A DNA stretch of 8,356 nt from Candidatus Sumerlaeota bacterium. GTDB lineage: Bacteria; Sumerlaeota; Sumerlaeia; JADFCT01. Of this stretch, positions 1-5,404 are shown piece after piece. The number at the start of each line of letters is the position of its first letter. Position 1 is the stretch's first letter. The stretch covers positions 1-8,356 of the forward strand of contig JAPLSP010000403.1 in assembly GCA_026398575.1 (NCBI GenBank). Reading direction: 5' to 3'. The position numbers were made by a program, and so were the translations under genes. The notes beneath the pieces are model-generated. The model was not told the DNA's origin. It made no database searches and saw only the letters and a program-made list of their open reading frames with translations.

Positions 1-98
1 TGCGTGAATAGCGCAAGCACGGTTCTGAGAGGGGTGGAGATCAACCGCGTCATGGCATACCGGCCTATCAGCCGCGGGAGAAATCCATCTACTCGCCC
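1..98 (+). ncRNA. Group II intron 3' end (partial domain V and domain VI)
   Basis: The window opens inside what reads as domain V of a bacterial group II intron. TGCG (1-4) pairs with CGCA (12-15) around a GAAT-containing loop, followed by AGCACGGTTCT (16-26), whose partner strand (GAGCCG-type) would lie just left of the window. Domain VI follows: GAG (27-29) can pair with CTC (92-94), AG (30-31) with CT (89-90), and TGGA (35-38) with TCCA (84-87). This leaves A91 unpaired, the expected lariat branch-point adenosine, 6-7 nt before the likely 3' splice site near 97-98. The conserved text GAGAGGGG and ATCTACTCG is familiar from bacterial introns that carry a reverse transcriptase. The last bases read CTCGCC where an intron should end in A-pyrimidine, so the 3' junction may be degenerate or slightly misplaced. 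The intron body and any reverse transcriptase are outside the window. Confidence 0.72.
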
Positions 99-99
99 T

Positions 100-144
100 G
101 CCTTCTTTTTTGCGCCTGGGCTATTGAAACGCCAAAAAGAAGGC
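100..144. repeat. 15-bp-arm inverted repeat just after the intron
   Basis: GCCTTCTTTTTTGCG (100-114) and CGCCAAAAAGAAGGC (130-144) are reverse complements except for one position (T111 against C133), with a 15-nt loop. The stem is pyrimidine-rich on one arm and is not followed by a T run, so it is not a typical intrinsic terminator. It begins within two or three bases of the inferred intron 3' end and so would be 3'-exon sequence. Confidence 0.55.
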
Positions 145-444
145 GGCAAGCCACCTTACTCCAAAAGCTTGCGCCGCTCCTATCCGCATGAATCTTCTCT
201 TCCTACATGAGTATTCGCGATGATTTTACGTCATCGTATATGCTAATATTAGCACTATGGCTACCAGCCAAGGCGAAGGTTCCCAACAGGATTTTCCTTG
301 AAAATGATTTGATCCCATCCGCCTTCATCGTTATCTTAGGGCGCGCGAGGGATATCTTCTTTCCCTGTAACCCAAATCTGTAAATGCCATGACTATGACA
401 CTATCTTTCCCGAATATATTGACGATTGGGGTGAGGCAGCTGCA
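145..444. other. Non-coding stretch upstream of ispG
   Basis: No convincing gene is visible here. Reading frames that cross it have no ribosome site and no recognisable protein. It contains a dyad CGATGA (218-223)/TCATCG (231-236), a perfect palindrome at 241-254, and a small hairpin ATTTTC (291-296)/GAAAAT (300-305). I could not identify a good sigma-70 promoter for ispG. A TATATT at 415-420 lacks a well-placed -35 box. Confidence 0.5.
241..254. promoter_or_regulatory. Perfect 14-bp palindrome (possible operator)
   Basis: TGCTAATATTAGCA is fully self-complementary. It lies about 190 nt before the ispG start and five bases after a second dyad (218-236). Symmetry and AT-rich centre resemble a dimeric-repressor site, but no regulator gene is adjacent and the position is far from ispG. 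The operator role is a guess. Confidence 0.3.
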
Positions 445-1512
445 ATGACGCCACGGCGCAAAACAAAGCAAATCCGCATCGGTTCGGTCGCCGTCGGAGG
501 CGGGGCGGCGCCGTCGGTGCAGACGATGACGAATACCGATACGCGCGATGTGCAGGCCACGCTTGCGCAGATCGAGCGCTGCGCGCGCGCCAAGTGCGAC
601 ATCATTCGCTGCGCCGTGCCGGACATGGAGGCGGCGCGTGCGATGAAGGAGATTTGCGCCGCTTCGCCGCTGCCGGTGATCGCGGATATTCACTTCGATC
701 ACCGGCTGGCGCTCGCGTCGCTCGAAGCGGGCGCGCACGGGTTGCGGCTCAATCCGGGCAACATCGGCGGGCGCAAGAAGGTCGAGGCGGTGGCAGCGGC
801 AGCGCTCGAACGGCGGACGCCGATCCGCATCGGCGTCAACTCCGGATCGCTTTCGGCGAAATTGCGCGAACGCGTGGATTCGGGCGCACTGCCGCTCGGC
901 GAAGCGATGGCCGAAAGCGCGCTCGAACATGCGCGCATCCTCGAAGATTGCGGCTTCGATCTCATCAAGATTTCGCTCAAGGCCTCAGACGTCCTCACGA
1001 CGGTTGCGGCGTATCGTTCGCTGGCGCCGCGCGTGCCGTATCCTTTCCACGCAGGGATCACCGAGGCGGGCACGGCGCGTTCGGGCGCGATCAAATCCGC
1101 CGTGGGAATCGGACTGCTGTTGGCGGAAGGGCTGGTGGATACGCTGCGCGTTTCATTGACGGCGCCGCCGGAGGAGGAAGTTTTTGTCGGGCGCGAAATC
1201 CTGAAATGCTTTGGCTATTGCGCGGAGAGCTATCGCCTTATCAGCTGTCCGACGTGCGCGCGGACGGAGATCAACCTCGAACGCATCGTAGCCGAGGTTG
1301 AGCGCTATCTCATCGAGCGCGATCCGCCGCTGACCGTGGCGGTGATGGGCTGCGTTGTCAACGGCCCGGGCGAAGCAAGCCACGCCGACATCGGCATCGC
1401 AGGCGGGCGCGGCCAGGGCGTGGTTTATCGCAAAGGCAAAATCATCCGCCAGTGCAAGGATGAGGAACTGGCAGGCGCGTTGATCGAAGAGATCGAGAAG
1501 ATGATCGGTTGA
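445..1512 (+). CDS. ispG: 4-hydroxy-3-methylbut-2-enyl diphosphate synthase (IspG/GcpE)
   Basis: This enzyme carries out the penultimate step of the MEP isoprenoid pathway in the cytoplasm. It reductively opens 2-C-methyl-D-erythritol 2,4-cyclodiphosphate to HMBPP using a 4Fe-4S cluster. The 355-residue product has the length of the bacterial type without the long insert. The N-terminal TIM-barrel part contains SVQTMTNTDTRD (24-35), VIADIHFD (78-85) and LRLNPGNIGG (100-109). The C-terminal Fe-S domain shows SCPTCART (267-274) and GCVVNGPGE (302-310), giving cluster ligands C268, C271, C303 and E310. All key residues are present, so the enzyme should be active. The ATG at 445 has GAGG at 433-436, eight bases upstream. 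G+C is high (70% in the sample 721-780), typical of the host. It appears to be a single-gene unit with a possible terminator hairpin directly after the stop. Confidence 0.97.
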   Translation: MTPRRKTKQIRIGSVAVGGGAAPSVQTMTNTDTRDVQATLAQIERCARAKCDIIRCAVPDMEAARAMKEICAASPLPVIADIHFDHRLALASLEAGAHGLRLNPGNIGGRKKVEAVAAAALERRTPIRIGVNSGSLSAKLRERVDSGALPLGEAMAESALEHARILEDCGFDLIKISLKASDVLTTVAAYRSLAPRVPYPFHAGITEAGTARSGAIKSAVGIGLLLAEGLVDTLRVSLTAPPEEEVFVGREILKCFGYCAESYRLISCPTCARTEINLERIVAEVERYLIERDPPLTVAVMGCVVNGPGEASHADIGIAGGRGQGVVYRKGKIIRQCKDEELAGALIEEIEKMIG

Positions 1513-1516
1513 GCGG

Positions 1517-1547
1517 CGCGCTTCTTCGTGACATGCGTAGAAGCGCG
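1517..1547 (+). terminator. Hairpin after ispG, possible terminator
   Basis: CGCGCTTCT (1517-1525) and AGAAGCGCG (1539-1547) are perfect reverse complements with a 13-nt loop, starting five bases after the ispG stop. The T-rich stretch expected for an intrinsic terminator occurs only some 27 nt later (about 1575-1597). It may be an atypical or factor-dependent terminator, or an mRNA 3'-end stabiliser. Confidence 0.4.
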
Positions 1548-1675
1548 GAGAAGAGCGGGATTCCGAAATTGGGTTCGTTTTTTCATTTTTAATTTTTCAC
1601 TTCCTGAGGTTATAAACATCCGAAATCGAAATCAGACAGTTCACTGGACAATGGATTCAAGGGCAAGCATGGGGG

Positions 1676-1763
1676 AAATCCGTTTGAAGTCAATTCCCTT
1701 GTGAGGACAAAAAGGGCGGGTGGGTGTGTGGAATCTGAGAGTAAAATAACCTGTCCCCGAAAT
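1676..1763 (-). repeat. Dispersed repeat, copy A (inverted relative to 5084-5165)
   Basis: Read on the minus strand, this stretch begins ATTTCGGGGACAGG and has two blocks shared with 5084-5165. Block one (1728-1757) matches 28 of 30 bases. Block two (1676-1701) matches 24 of 26 bases. They are separated by 26 nt here and 21 nt in the other copy. The shared order, orientation and spacing mean the two copies derive from one element. No open frame in it resembles a known protein. It lies in the ispG-brnT gap, and the motif GGTCTGACC at 1782-1790 follows 19 bases beyond its end. Confidence 0.8.
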
Positions 1764-1903
1764 AGAAACTACAGAATTCGAGGTCTGACCCGAATGGCGG
1801 AATGCGAATGGTGCAGGCCTGATGCCTGGCCGTTTCTTGAAATATCTCTTGACCATAAAAACCTGACGCGCAATCCTTCCACCCGAACAAAAAGGGACGC
1901 TCT

Positions 1904-2191
1904 ATGATAGAATCCCAATTTGAGTGGGATGAAGAAAAGGCCCAGCTCAATCTGAAGAAGCACAAAGTCAGTTTCGATGAAGGGGTCACCGTCTTCCACG
2001 ATTTGCTGGTGGCGACAATGGAGGACCCGGATCATTCTGGCGATGAGTATCGCTATATCGCCATTGGTCAATCCGTGATGGGGCGTATCTTGCTTGTTTC
2101 TTTTACGGAGCGCCCATACAGAACTCGAATTATCAGCTGCCGCAAGGCGACTCTGCTTGAAAGGAAATTGTATGAAGAAAGTTTCCTGTAA
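1904..2191 (+). CDS. brnT: BrnT family type II toxin (predicted ribonuclease)
   Basis: BrnT toxins are small RelE-fold ribonucleases that cleave RNA and slow translation until bound by their partner antitoxin. The 95-residue length is normal for the family. Diagnostic segments are FEWDEEKAQLNLKKHKVSF (6-24), the central DHSGDEYRYIAIGQS (43-57), GRILLVSFTER (60-70) and the C-terminal RIISCRKATLLERKLYEE (75-92). The start at 1904 has AAGGGA at 1892-1897 with six bases of spacing. The downstream gene begins inside this one (20-nt overlap), the usual sign of translational coupling in a toxin-antitoxin operon. No residue loss or frameshift is visible, so it looks intact. An upstream TTGACC at 1849-1854 could be a -35 box, but its -10 partner is poor. 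Confidence 0.9.
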   Translation: MIESQFEWDEEKAQLNLKKHKVSFDEGVTVFHDLLVATMEDPDHSGDEYRYIAIGQSVMGRILLVSFTERPYRTRIISCRKATLLERKLYEESFL

Positions 2192-2510
2192 GACTAAATC
2201 GAATGATGATCTGCGTCCTGAATATGATTTCCGCGGCGCCCAGCGCGGAAAACACTATAAGCCTTTGCATGAAGGGTACTCTGTGCATATCCATCGCAAA
2301 GACGGAACAACCGAAATTCGCCACTATGCGTTGACGGAAGGCGCGGTATTGCTTCAGCCGGACGTACGCGAATATTTTCCCGATTCCGAAGCGGTTAATG
2401 CCGCATTGCGTTCCTTGGTTGTCTTGATGGCCCAAATGCCCCGCAAACCCGCCGGCATCGCCAAGAAGAACCGACATGCCGTCAAGCCAGCGGTTGTGCA
2501 AAGAGCGTAA
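2172..2510 (+). CDS. Probable antitoxin partner of BrnT (not classical BrnA)
   Basis: The 112-residue product has the layout of small antitoxin-like proteins found beside BrnT genes: DLRPEYDF (13-20), a glycine/basic segment RGAQRGKHYKPLHEGYSVHI, then QPDVREYFPDSEAVNAALRSL, which reads like a ribbon-helix-helix or similar helical binding region, and a basic tail with several lysines. A classical BrnA ends with a motif of the type DWFRAQGKGYQTRINAVL, which is absent here. This is therefore a different antitoxin family or a diverged one. The ATG at 2172 lies within brnT. Its ribosome site would be AAGG (2161-2164) inside the toxin gene, seven bases upstream. Inference: it neutralises the upstream toxin and may repress the operon. 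Toxin-first order matches brnTA. Confidence 0.75.
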   Translation: MKKVSCKTKSNDDLRPEYDFRGAQRGKHYKPLHEGYSVHIHRKDGTTEIRHYALTEGAVLLQPDVREYFPDSEAVNAALRSLVVLMAQMPRKPAGIAKKNRHAVKPAVVQRA

Positions 2511-2592
2511 GTCCGATGGTTGTATTTCAGCGATAAATTCGAACACAGCGCCGAGGCAATGAAGTGGAAATGGAGAGTTAGAGTTCGCGTCC

Positions 2593-2606
2593 CCGGAATT
2601 TTCCGG
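2593..2606. repeat. Small palindrome at the transposase truncation point
   Basis: CCGGAA (2593-2598) and TTCCGG (2601-2606) form a perfect dyad with two bases between, followed by another GGAATT. It overlaps the motif GCGTCCCCGGAATT (2587-2600), which belongs to the recurrent TTTCGGGGAC family of this window when read on the minus strand. This is where the transposase similarity ends. Confidence 0.5.
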
Positions 2607-3069
2607 AATTCAATCATCGCCCCACCGGCGCCAAGGAACGCCAGGCTTTCCTGACCGCCCTTCAACAGCCGGTTGCGGAACGTGACCAGCAGCGAAGGAT
2701 CGAATGTGGCGTCTTCCTTAGCCAGGCACAAGGCCAGCCGCCAGCGCGAATCGTACTGAACGGATTGGGCCGCCTGCCGGTCGCCCGCCCGCTGAACGTA
2801 CTGCAGGATCAACACGCCGAGCAGCCGGACCGGATCCCAGGCCGGCCGGCCGTTGTCCAGGCAATACAACGGCTCGAGACGGGGGCGATAGTCCTCCAGC
2901 AAAGGAAAGATCGTTTGGGCGAAAAAGACAAAGAATTCGGCACTGCGACGAACAGTCGCCGGAACGCCATCCGAGCGCTCGAAGCGCGCCAGCAATTCGG
3001 GATCCGGCTCTGCGGGGGGCAAGAAACGAGGGAGAGAAATGAGCGCCGCCTCCTTGATTTTGGGCTTGA
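2606..3069 (-). pseudogene. IS1182/IS5-type transposase remnant (N-terminal part only)
   Basis: A minus-strand frame encodes the helical N-terminal domain seen at the front of IS1182/IS5-group transposases. It starts KPKIKEAALISLPRFLPP (about 3067 downward), then RPRLEPLYCLDNGRPAWDPVRLLGVLILQYVQ, then SVQYDSRWRLAL and FDPSLLVTFRNRLL. No ATG is found at the expected 5' end. The frame stays open to 2354 only because it runs antisense through the antitoxin gene, and those residues have no transposase character. The homology stops at about 2606, where the sequence becomes the CCGGAATTTTCCGG dyad and a GCGTCCCCGGAATT motif. The whole DDE catalytic region is missing, so this cannot transpose. It is the residue of an insertion later cut by another element. 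Confidence 0.82.
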
Positions 3070-3094
3070 CAAGGGCTAGGCTATGGCCTAGCCT
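3066..3094 (+). promoter_or_regulatory. Sigma-70-type promoter with an operator-like dyad, upstream of the AbrB-like gene
   Basis: A consensus TTGACA (3066-3071) is followed 17 bases later by TAGCCT (3089-3094), which keeps the key T1, A2 and T6 of the -10 box. An inverted repeat GGCTAGGC (3074-3081)/GCCTAGCC (3086-3093) with a 4-nt centre fills the spacer and overlaps the -10. That is an ideal place for a repressor to block RNA polymerase. The downstream AbrB-like protein is the obvious candidate for autorepression (inference). Confidence 0.6.
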
Positions 3095-3139
3095 AAAGAA
3101 ATGCAAGCGAAATATCACCCCCAAGGCAGGAGATAATAA

Positions 3140-3376
3140 ATGCAGGCTCAATACCCCCTCAAAGTGCAGGCGATTCGATCCAAAGGAAGAACGGACAGGT
3201 ATTATGTGTTTGTGCCACTACCGCTGGCGGCGGCTATCGGATTGGAGGGCGGCGAGAAGGTCCAGTGGTCACTGACGGACAGGAATACGCTAACCATGCA
3301 GCGCGTTGACCCGCCGTCAAAGGGCGTGGCGCGCGAAGGAATGGCAAAAAAGCCATCGCGGCTAAAGAAGAGATAA
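3140..3376 (+). CDS. AbrB/MazE/SpoVT-like DNA-binding protein
   Basis: The 78-residue product carries a swapped-hairpin AbrB-type fold: QYPLKVQAIRSKGRTDRYYVFVPLPLAAAIGLEGGEKVQWSLTDRNTLTMQRV. It has the usual alternation of a beta strand with basic residues, a VPLPLAAAIGLEGGE turn in the role of the classical IP..LR..LGL..GD motif, and a closing strand. The tail (KKPSRLKKR) is strongly basic. The ATG at 3140 has AGGAG (3127-3131) eight bases upstream. MazE-type proteins normally precede a toxin gene, but no toxin follows here. The next gene begins 240 nt later and is unrelated, so it is an orphan antitoxin or a stand-alone regulator. A transposase remnant lies divergently just upstream, so it may once have belonged to an IS neighbourhood. 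Confidence 0.8.
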   Translation: MQAQYPLKVQAIRSKGRTDRYYVFVPLPLAAAIGLEGGEKVQWSLTDRNTLTMQRVDPPSKGVAREGMAKKPSRLKKR

Positions 3377-3389
3377 ATGTATCGTTACG

Positions 3390-3433
3390 AAAGCGATTAA
3401 ACCGCAGGAGGGTTTTTCAGCGGAATCGCTTTT
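3390..3433 (+). terminator. Hairpin after the AbrB-like gene, possible terminator
   Basis: AAAGCGATT (3390-3398) pairs with AATCGCTTT (3424-3432), and the inner CCGC (3402-3405) pairs with GCGG (3420-3423). This gives a 13-bp stem with a 3-nt bulge and a 14-nt loop, ending in TTTT (3430-3433). It starts 14 bases after the stop codon. The T run is short and part of the stem, so termination strength is uncertain. The repeat-associated motif GGTCTGACC begins at 3437. Confidence 0.4.
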
Positions 3434-3555
3434 CAAGGTCTGACCCCGCCGCCACTGTTGGCCGCGCTTGGAATGGATGGCCAGCGAGTCTAACATGCAC
3501 ATGGTCTTCAACATGCAAATAGTGCGGTAGGCTTATAGGCATGATGGGGTTGGGC

Positions 3556-3567
3556 ATTCCATGGAAT
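3556..3567. promoter_or_regulatory. 12-bp palindrome ahead of the AT-rich two-gene unit
   Basis: ATTCCATGGAAT is perfectly self-complementary and, with one unpaired T, is framed by GC on both sides. It lies 52 bases before the start codon of the downstream membrane-anchored protein, where an operator would be expected. I could not identify convincing -35 and -10 boxes next to it. The remainder of 3446-3555 shows nothing I can name. Confidence 0.3.
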
Positions 3568-3619
3568 TGCTCGAAATCTAGTGAATTTAGTTCAGCATGT
3601 AATATCAAGGAGTATTTAT

Positions 3620-4774
3620 ATGCGAAACCGCTATTGGCTAATTATTAGCATCAGCATGGTCCTTACTGGAGCTATATATGTATTAATCCGGATAGGGCTC
3701 CAACCCCATCAGCCAGACGTTTCAAGCAAGGAGAGTTCCAAAGCACCAATTAATATCACTGCCATGCCCCGCGGGATAACAATCAAATCTCCAGCAACAA
3801 CTCCTCGTCAGGAAAATACTCATAGTGATGATGTCGCGGTCAATGCTAAAGAAGAAATGCAGCCCAAGACCGAGGCAATCTATGAGCCTTATCCTAAATC
3901 ATTCCCTGAAGCATTTATGCCCTATTATAGTTCGTTGGTTAATTTGGATGAGAAAATGAGTAGATACTCTGTGCGCTTTCGCGTTACAATACATCCCCCA
4001 TTACGATTTTATAGAAAAAAGGACAAGGACTTCGATGAGCACCAGAAAAGTGAAACGATCTATAATGATAGGACCATGGTGGTTGAAGGGTGTTCTAATG
4101 GCACCAATACCTATAGAATGGTAGAAATTCGCTCATTGAACAATAATGAAATTCTTCAAAAAACCAAGGAACTCATTACCTCAGACAAATTTTACCATTT
4201 TGATATATCGCGCGATTTTGGAAACATAAAAGCGCGTTCACAATATGATATCTTGGCTATCCCTTATTCTTATTTTTCTTCATTAACGCGCTTATCTATT
4301 GGCACGGATTCTTTTCGGCAGTGGTTTCAAAATTTGCGCTTTTGCATGTCCGCCTCAGCTGCAATTGAAGATGACAAATTAAATGGTACGTTGTGCAAAC
4401 GAATTAAAATAGAACGAAACTATGGCCGCGAAGGGAAAAAAAATGTAATTATTTGGCTATCTCTCGAGCATAATAATTTCCCATTGCGTATAGATAATTT
4501 CAATGCGAATAACGCGTTGATCTGGAGAACAGAAACCAAGGACTTGCGAAAAGTCTATGAAGGTCTTTATATTCCTAATAAAATAGTAGGCGTCCAATTT
4601 ATTCAAATAGGGTCTACAGATTATGATGAGAGCCGAGTTGAAGTGATTCTCGAAGATTATAGTGAAACCTGTGACGAAAAAAAATTTATTCCTGATATGC
4701 GATGTGTCTCCAAAGTCATAGATGAGCATCTCGGGATCGGCATAGATATGCAAAAAGAAGAGCAGATTAAGTAA
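3620..4774 (+). CDS. Exported or membrane-anchored protein of unrecognised family (LolA-like core suspected)
   Basis: The 384-residue product starts RNRYWLIISISMVLTGAIYVLIRIGL (2-27), a signal anchor or uncleaved signal peptide. A hydrophilic, proline- and serine-rich linker (about 28-80) follows, then a mostly beta-strand body. The section GTLCKRIKIERNYG, IWLSLEHNNFPLRID, ALIWRTETKDLRKVYEGLYIPNKI resembles the strand pattern of LolA/outer-membrane-lipoprotein-sorting folds, in which a hydrophobic cavity binds lipid. That link is by eye and weak. I chose ATG 3620 because AAGGAG (3607-3612) sits seven bases upstream. An in-frame ATG at 3581 has no such site. Base composition is very AT-rich (32% G+C at 4561-4620) compared with ispG, pointing to acquisition from elsewhere. 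It lies 45 nt before the C39-like gene on the same strand, so the two were probably one operon. Confidence 0.7.
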   Translation: MRNRYWLIISISMVLTGAIYVLIRIGLQPHQPDVSSKESSKAPINITAMPRGITIKSPATTPRQENTHSDDVAVNAKEEMQPKTEAIYEPYPKSFPEAFMPYYSSLVNLDEKMSRYSVRFRVTIHPPLRFYRKKDKDFDEHQKSETIYNDRTMVVEGCSNGTNTYRMVEIRSLNNNEILQKTKELITSDKFYHFDISRDFGNIKARSQYDILAIPYSYFSSLTRLSIGTDSFRQWFQNLRFCMSASAAIEDDKLNGTLCKRIKIERNYGREGKKNVIIWLSLEHNNFPLRIDNFNANNALIWRTETKDLRKVYEGLYIPNKIVGVQFIQIGSTDYDESRVEVILEDYSETCDEKKFIPDMRCVSKVIDEHLGIGIDMQKEEQIK

Positions 4775-4819
4775 TATTATTGATCTATTAAGTTACAACA
4801 AATCTTGAGGATATTTAGC

Positions 4820-5254
4820 ATGCATTGCAATTGTTGTAAGCCCTTATTTTTGTTTGTTATTATGGTGGCATTAATTAATATCTCGCCTTTGCAGGCAATT
4901 GAAGACGAACAGAATGAGTCTTGCGGTGAGGAAGCTATTCGTTATATTGTTTATAAATACTGCAATCAAGTATCGGAAGAAGATCTAAAGCAAGTCTTTA
5001 ATGAAACAAAGCACTGTCATTCGTTCGATGAACTCATGAAATCACTGAGAAATTTGCATTTCGATGCAAAAGCCATGAGAATAATTCAGGGACAGGTTAT
5101 TTTACTTTCAGATTACACGTTCTGGCATTCTGGTTTCTGCAAGGGAATTGACTTCAAGCGGTTTTGGGGCACTCTTGGAATCTTCTCAATTGTGCTGGCG
5201 CCTTCCCGAAAACGGCGTTCGTGTGGTCGTTGCTGGGGGAAGTTAAAATATTAA
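4820..5254 (+). pseudogene. Truncated exported C39-like cysteine peptidase
   Basis: The product begins with a signal peptide (CKPLFLFVIMVALINISPLQA, about 6-26). It then shows ESCGEEAIRYIVYKYCNQVSEEDLKQVFNETKHCHSFDELMKSLRNLHFDAKAMRI (33-88), the front half of a C39-type peptidase with C35 in the place of the nucleophile. C39 peptidases process double-glycine leaders or act on peptides and need a later His and Asp. Here those are missing, because from about 5084 (residue 89 on) the DNA is a repeat copy shared with 1676-1763. The remaining residues to 5254 are repeat-encoded and meaningless. ATG 4820 is preceded by GAGG (4807-4810) at nine bases. It shares the AT-rich composition of the upstream gene. 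The original downstream half is not in the window. Confidence 0.68.
5084..5165 (+). repeat. Dispersed repeat, copy B (cuts the C39-like gene)
   Basis: It begins ATTCAGGGACAGG. Two blocks match copy A in inverted orientation: 5089-5118 (28 of 30 bases) and 5140-5165 (24 of 26), including GGGACAGGTTATTTTACT and CAAGGGAATTGACTTCAA. The sequence up to 5083 is coherent coding DNA, so 5084 is close to the left junction of the inserted or recombined element. Weak similarity to the region left of copy A may continue to about 5200 (for example CTTGGAATC, ATTGTG). Confidence 0.8.
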
Positions 5255-5368
5255 AATACATTAAAGTGAAGGAACGAACCCAATTGGGGGTGGGCAAACA
5301 GGCTGGGACCTTGGGCCATTCGTTCCTACCTCGAAAAATGGCCGCCGATGACACAATATGCCATTTTT
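5243..5368. repeat. Non-coding segment with a short tandem repeat and two inverted repeats
   Basis: TTAAAATA occurs twice in tandem (5243-5258), followed by CATTAAAG. AGGAACGAA (5270-5278) and TTCGTTCCT (5319-5327) are perfect inverted copies, with the palindrome CCCAATTGGG (5279-5288) inside. AAAAATGGC (5334-5342) pairs with GCCATTTTT (5360-5368) around a 17-nt loop and is followed by TTA. The last is a weak terminator-like hairpin that could act on transcripts from the left. No gene is visible between 5255 and 5478. Confidence 0.5.
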
Positions 5369-5404
5369 TATCTGTTTCAGGGCGAATCATTCTGACCCAT
5401 GAAC

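Noticed and set aside
4..210. A 68-codon plus-strand open frame at the left edge
   Set aside because: It runs through the group II intron domain V/VI and the following hairpin, has no ribosome site, and its translation resembles no protein.
331..930. A 199-codon minus-strand open frame opposite ispG
   Set aside because: It is arginine-rich antisense of a GC-rich gene and overlaps most of the first half of an unmistakable ispG.
1849..1877. Promoter for brnT (TTGACC at 1849-1854)
   Set aside because: No acceptable -10 box is found at 16-18 bases, so it is mentioned only in the brnT entry.
2354..2605. Continuation of the transposase frame to 2354
   Set aside because: These residues come from reading antisense through the antitoxin gene and the repeat motif, and they have no transposase character.
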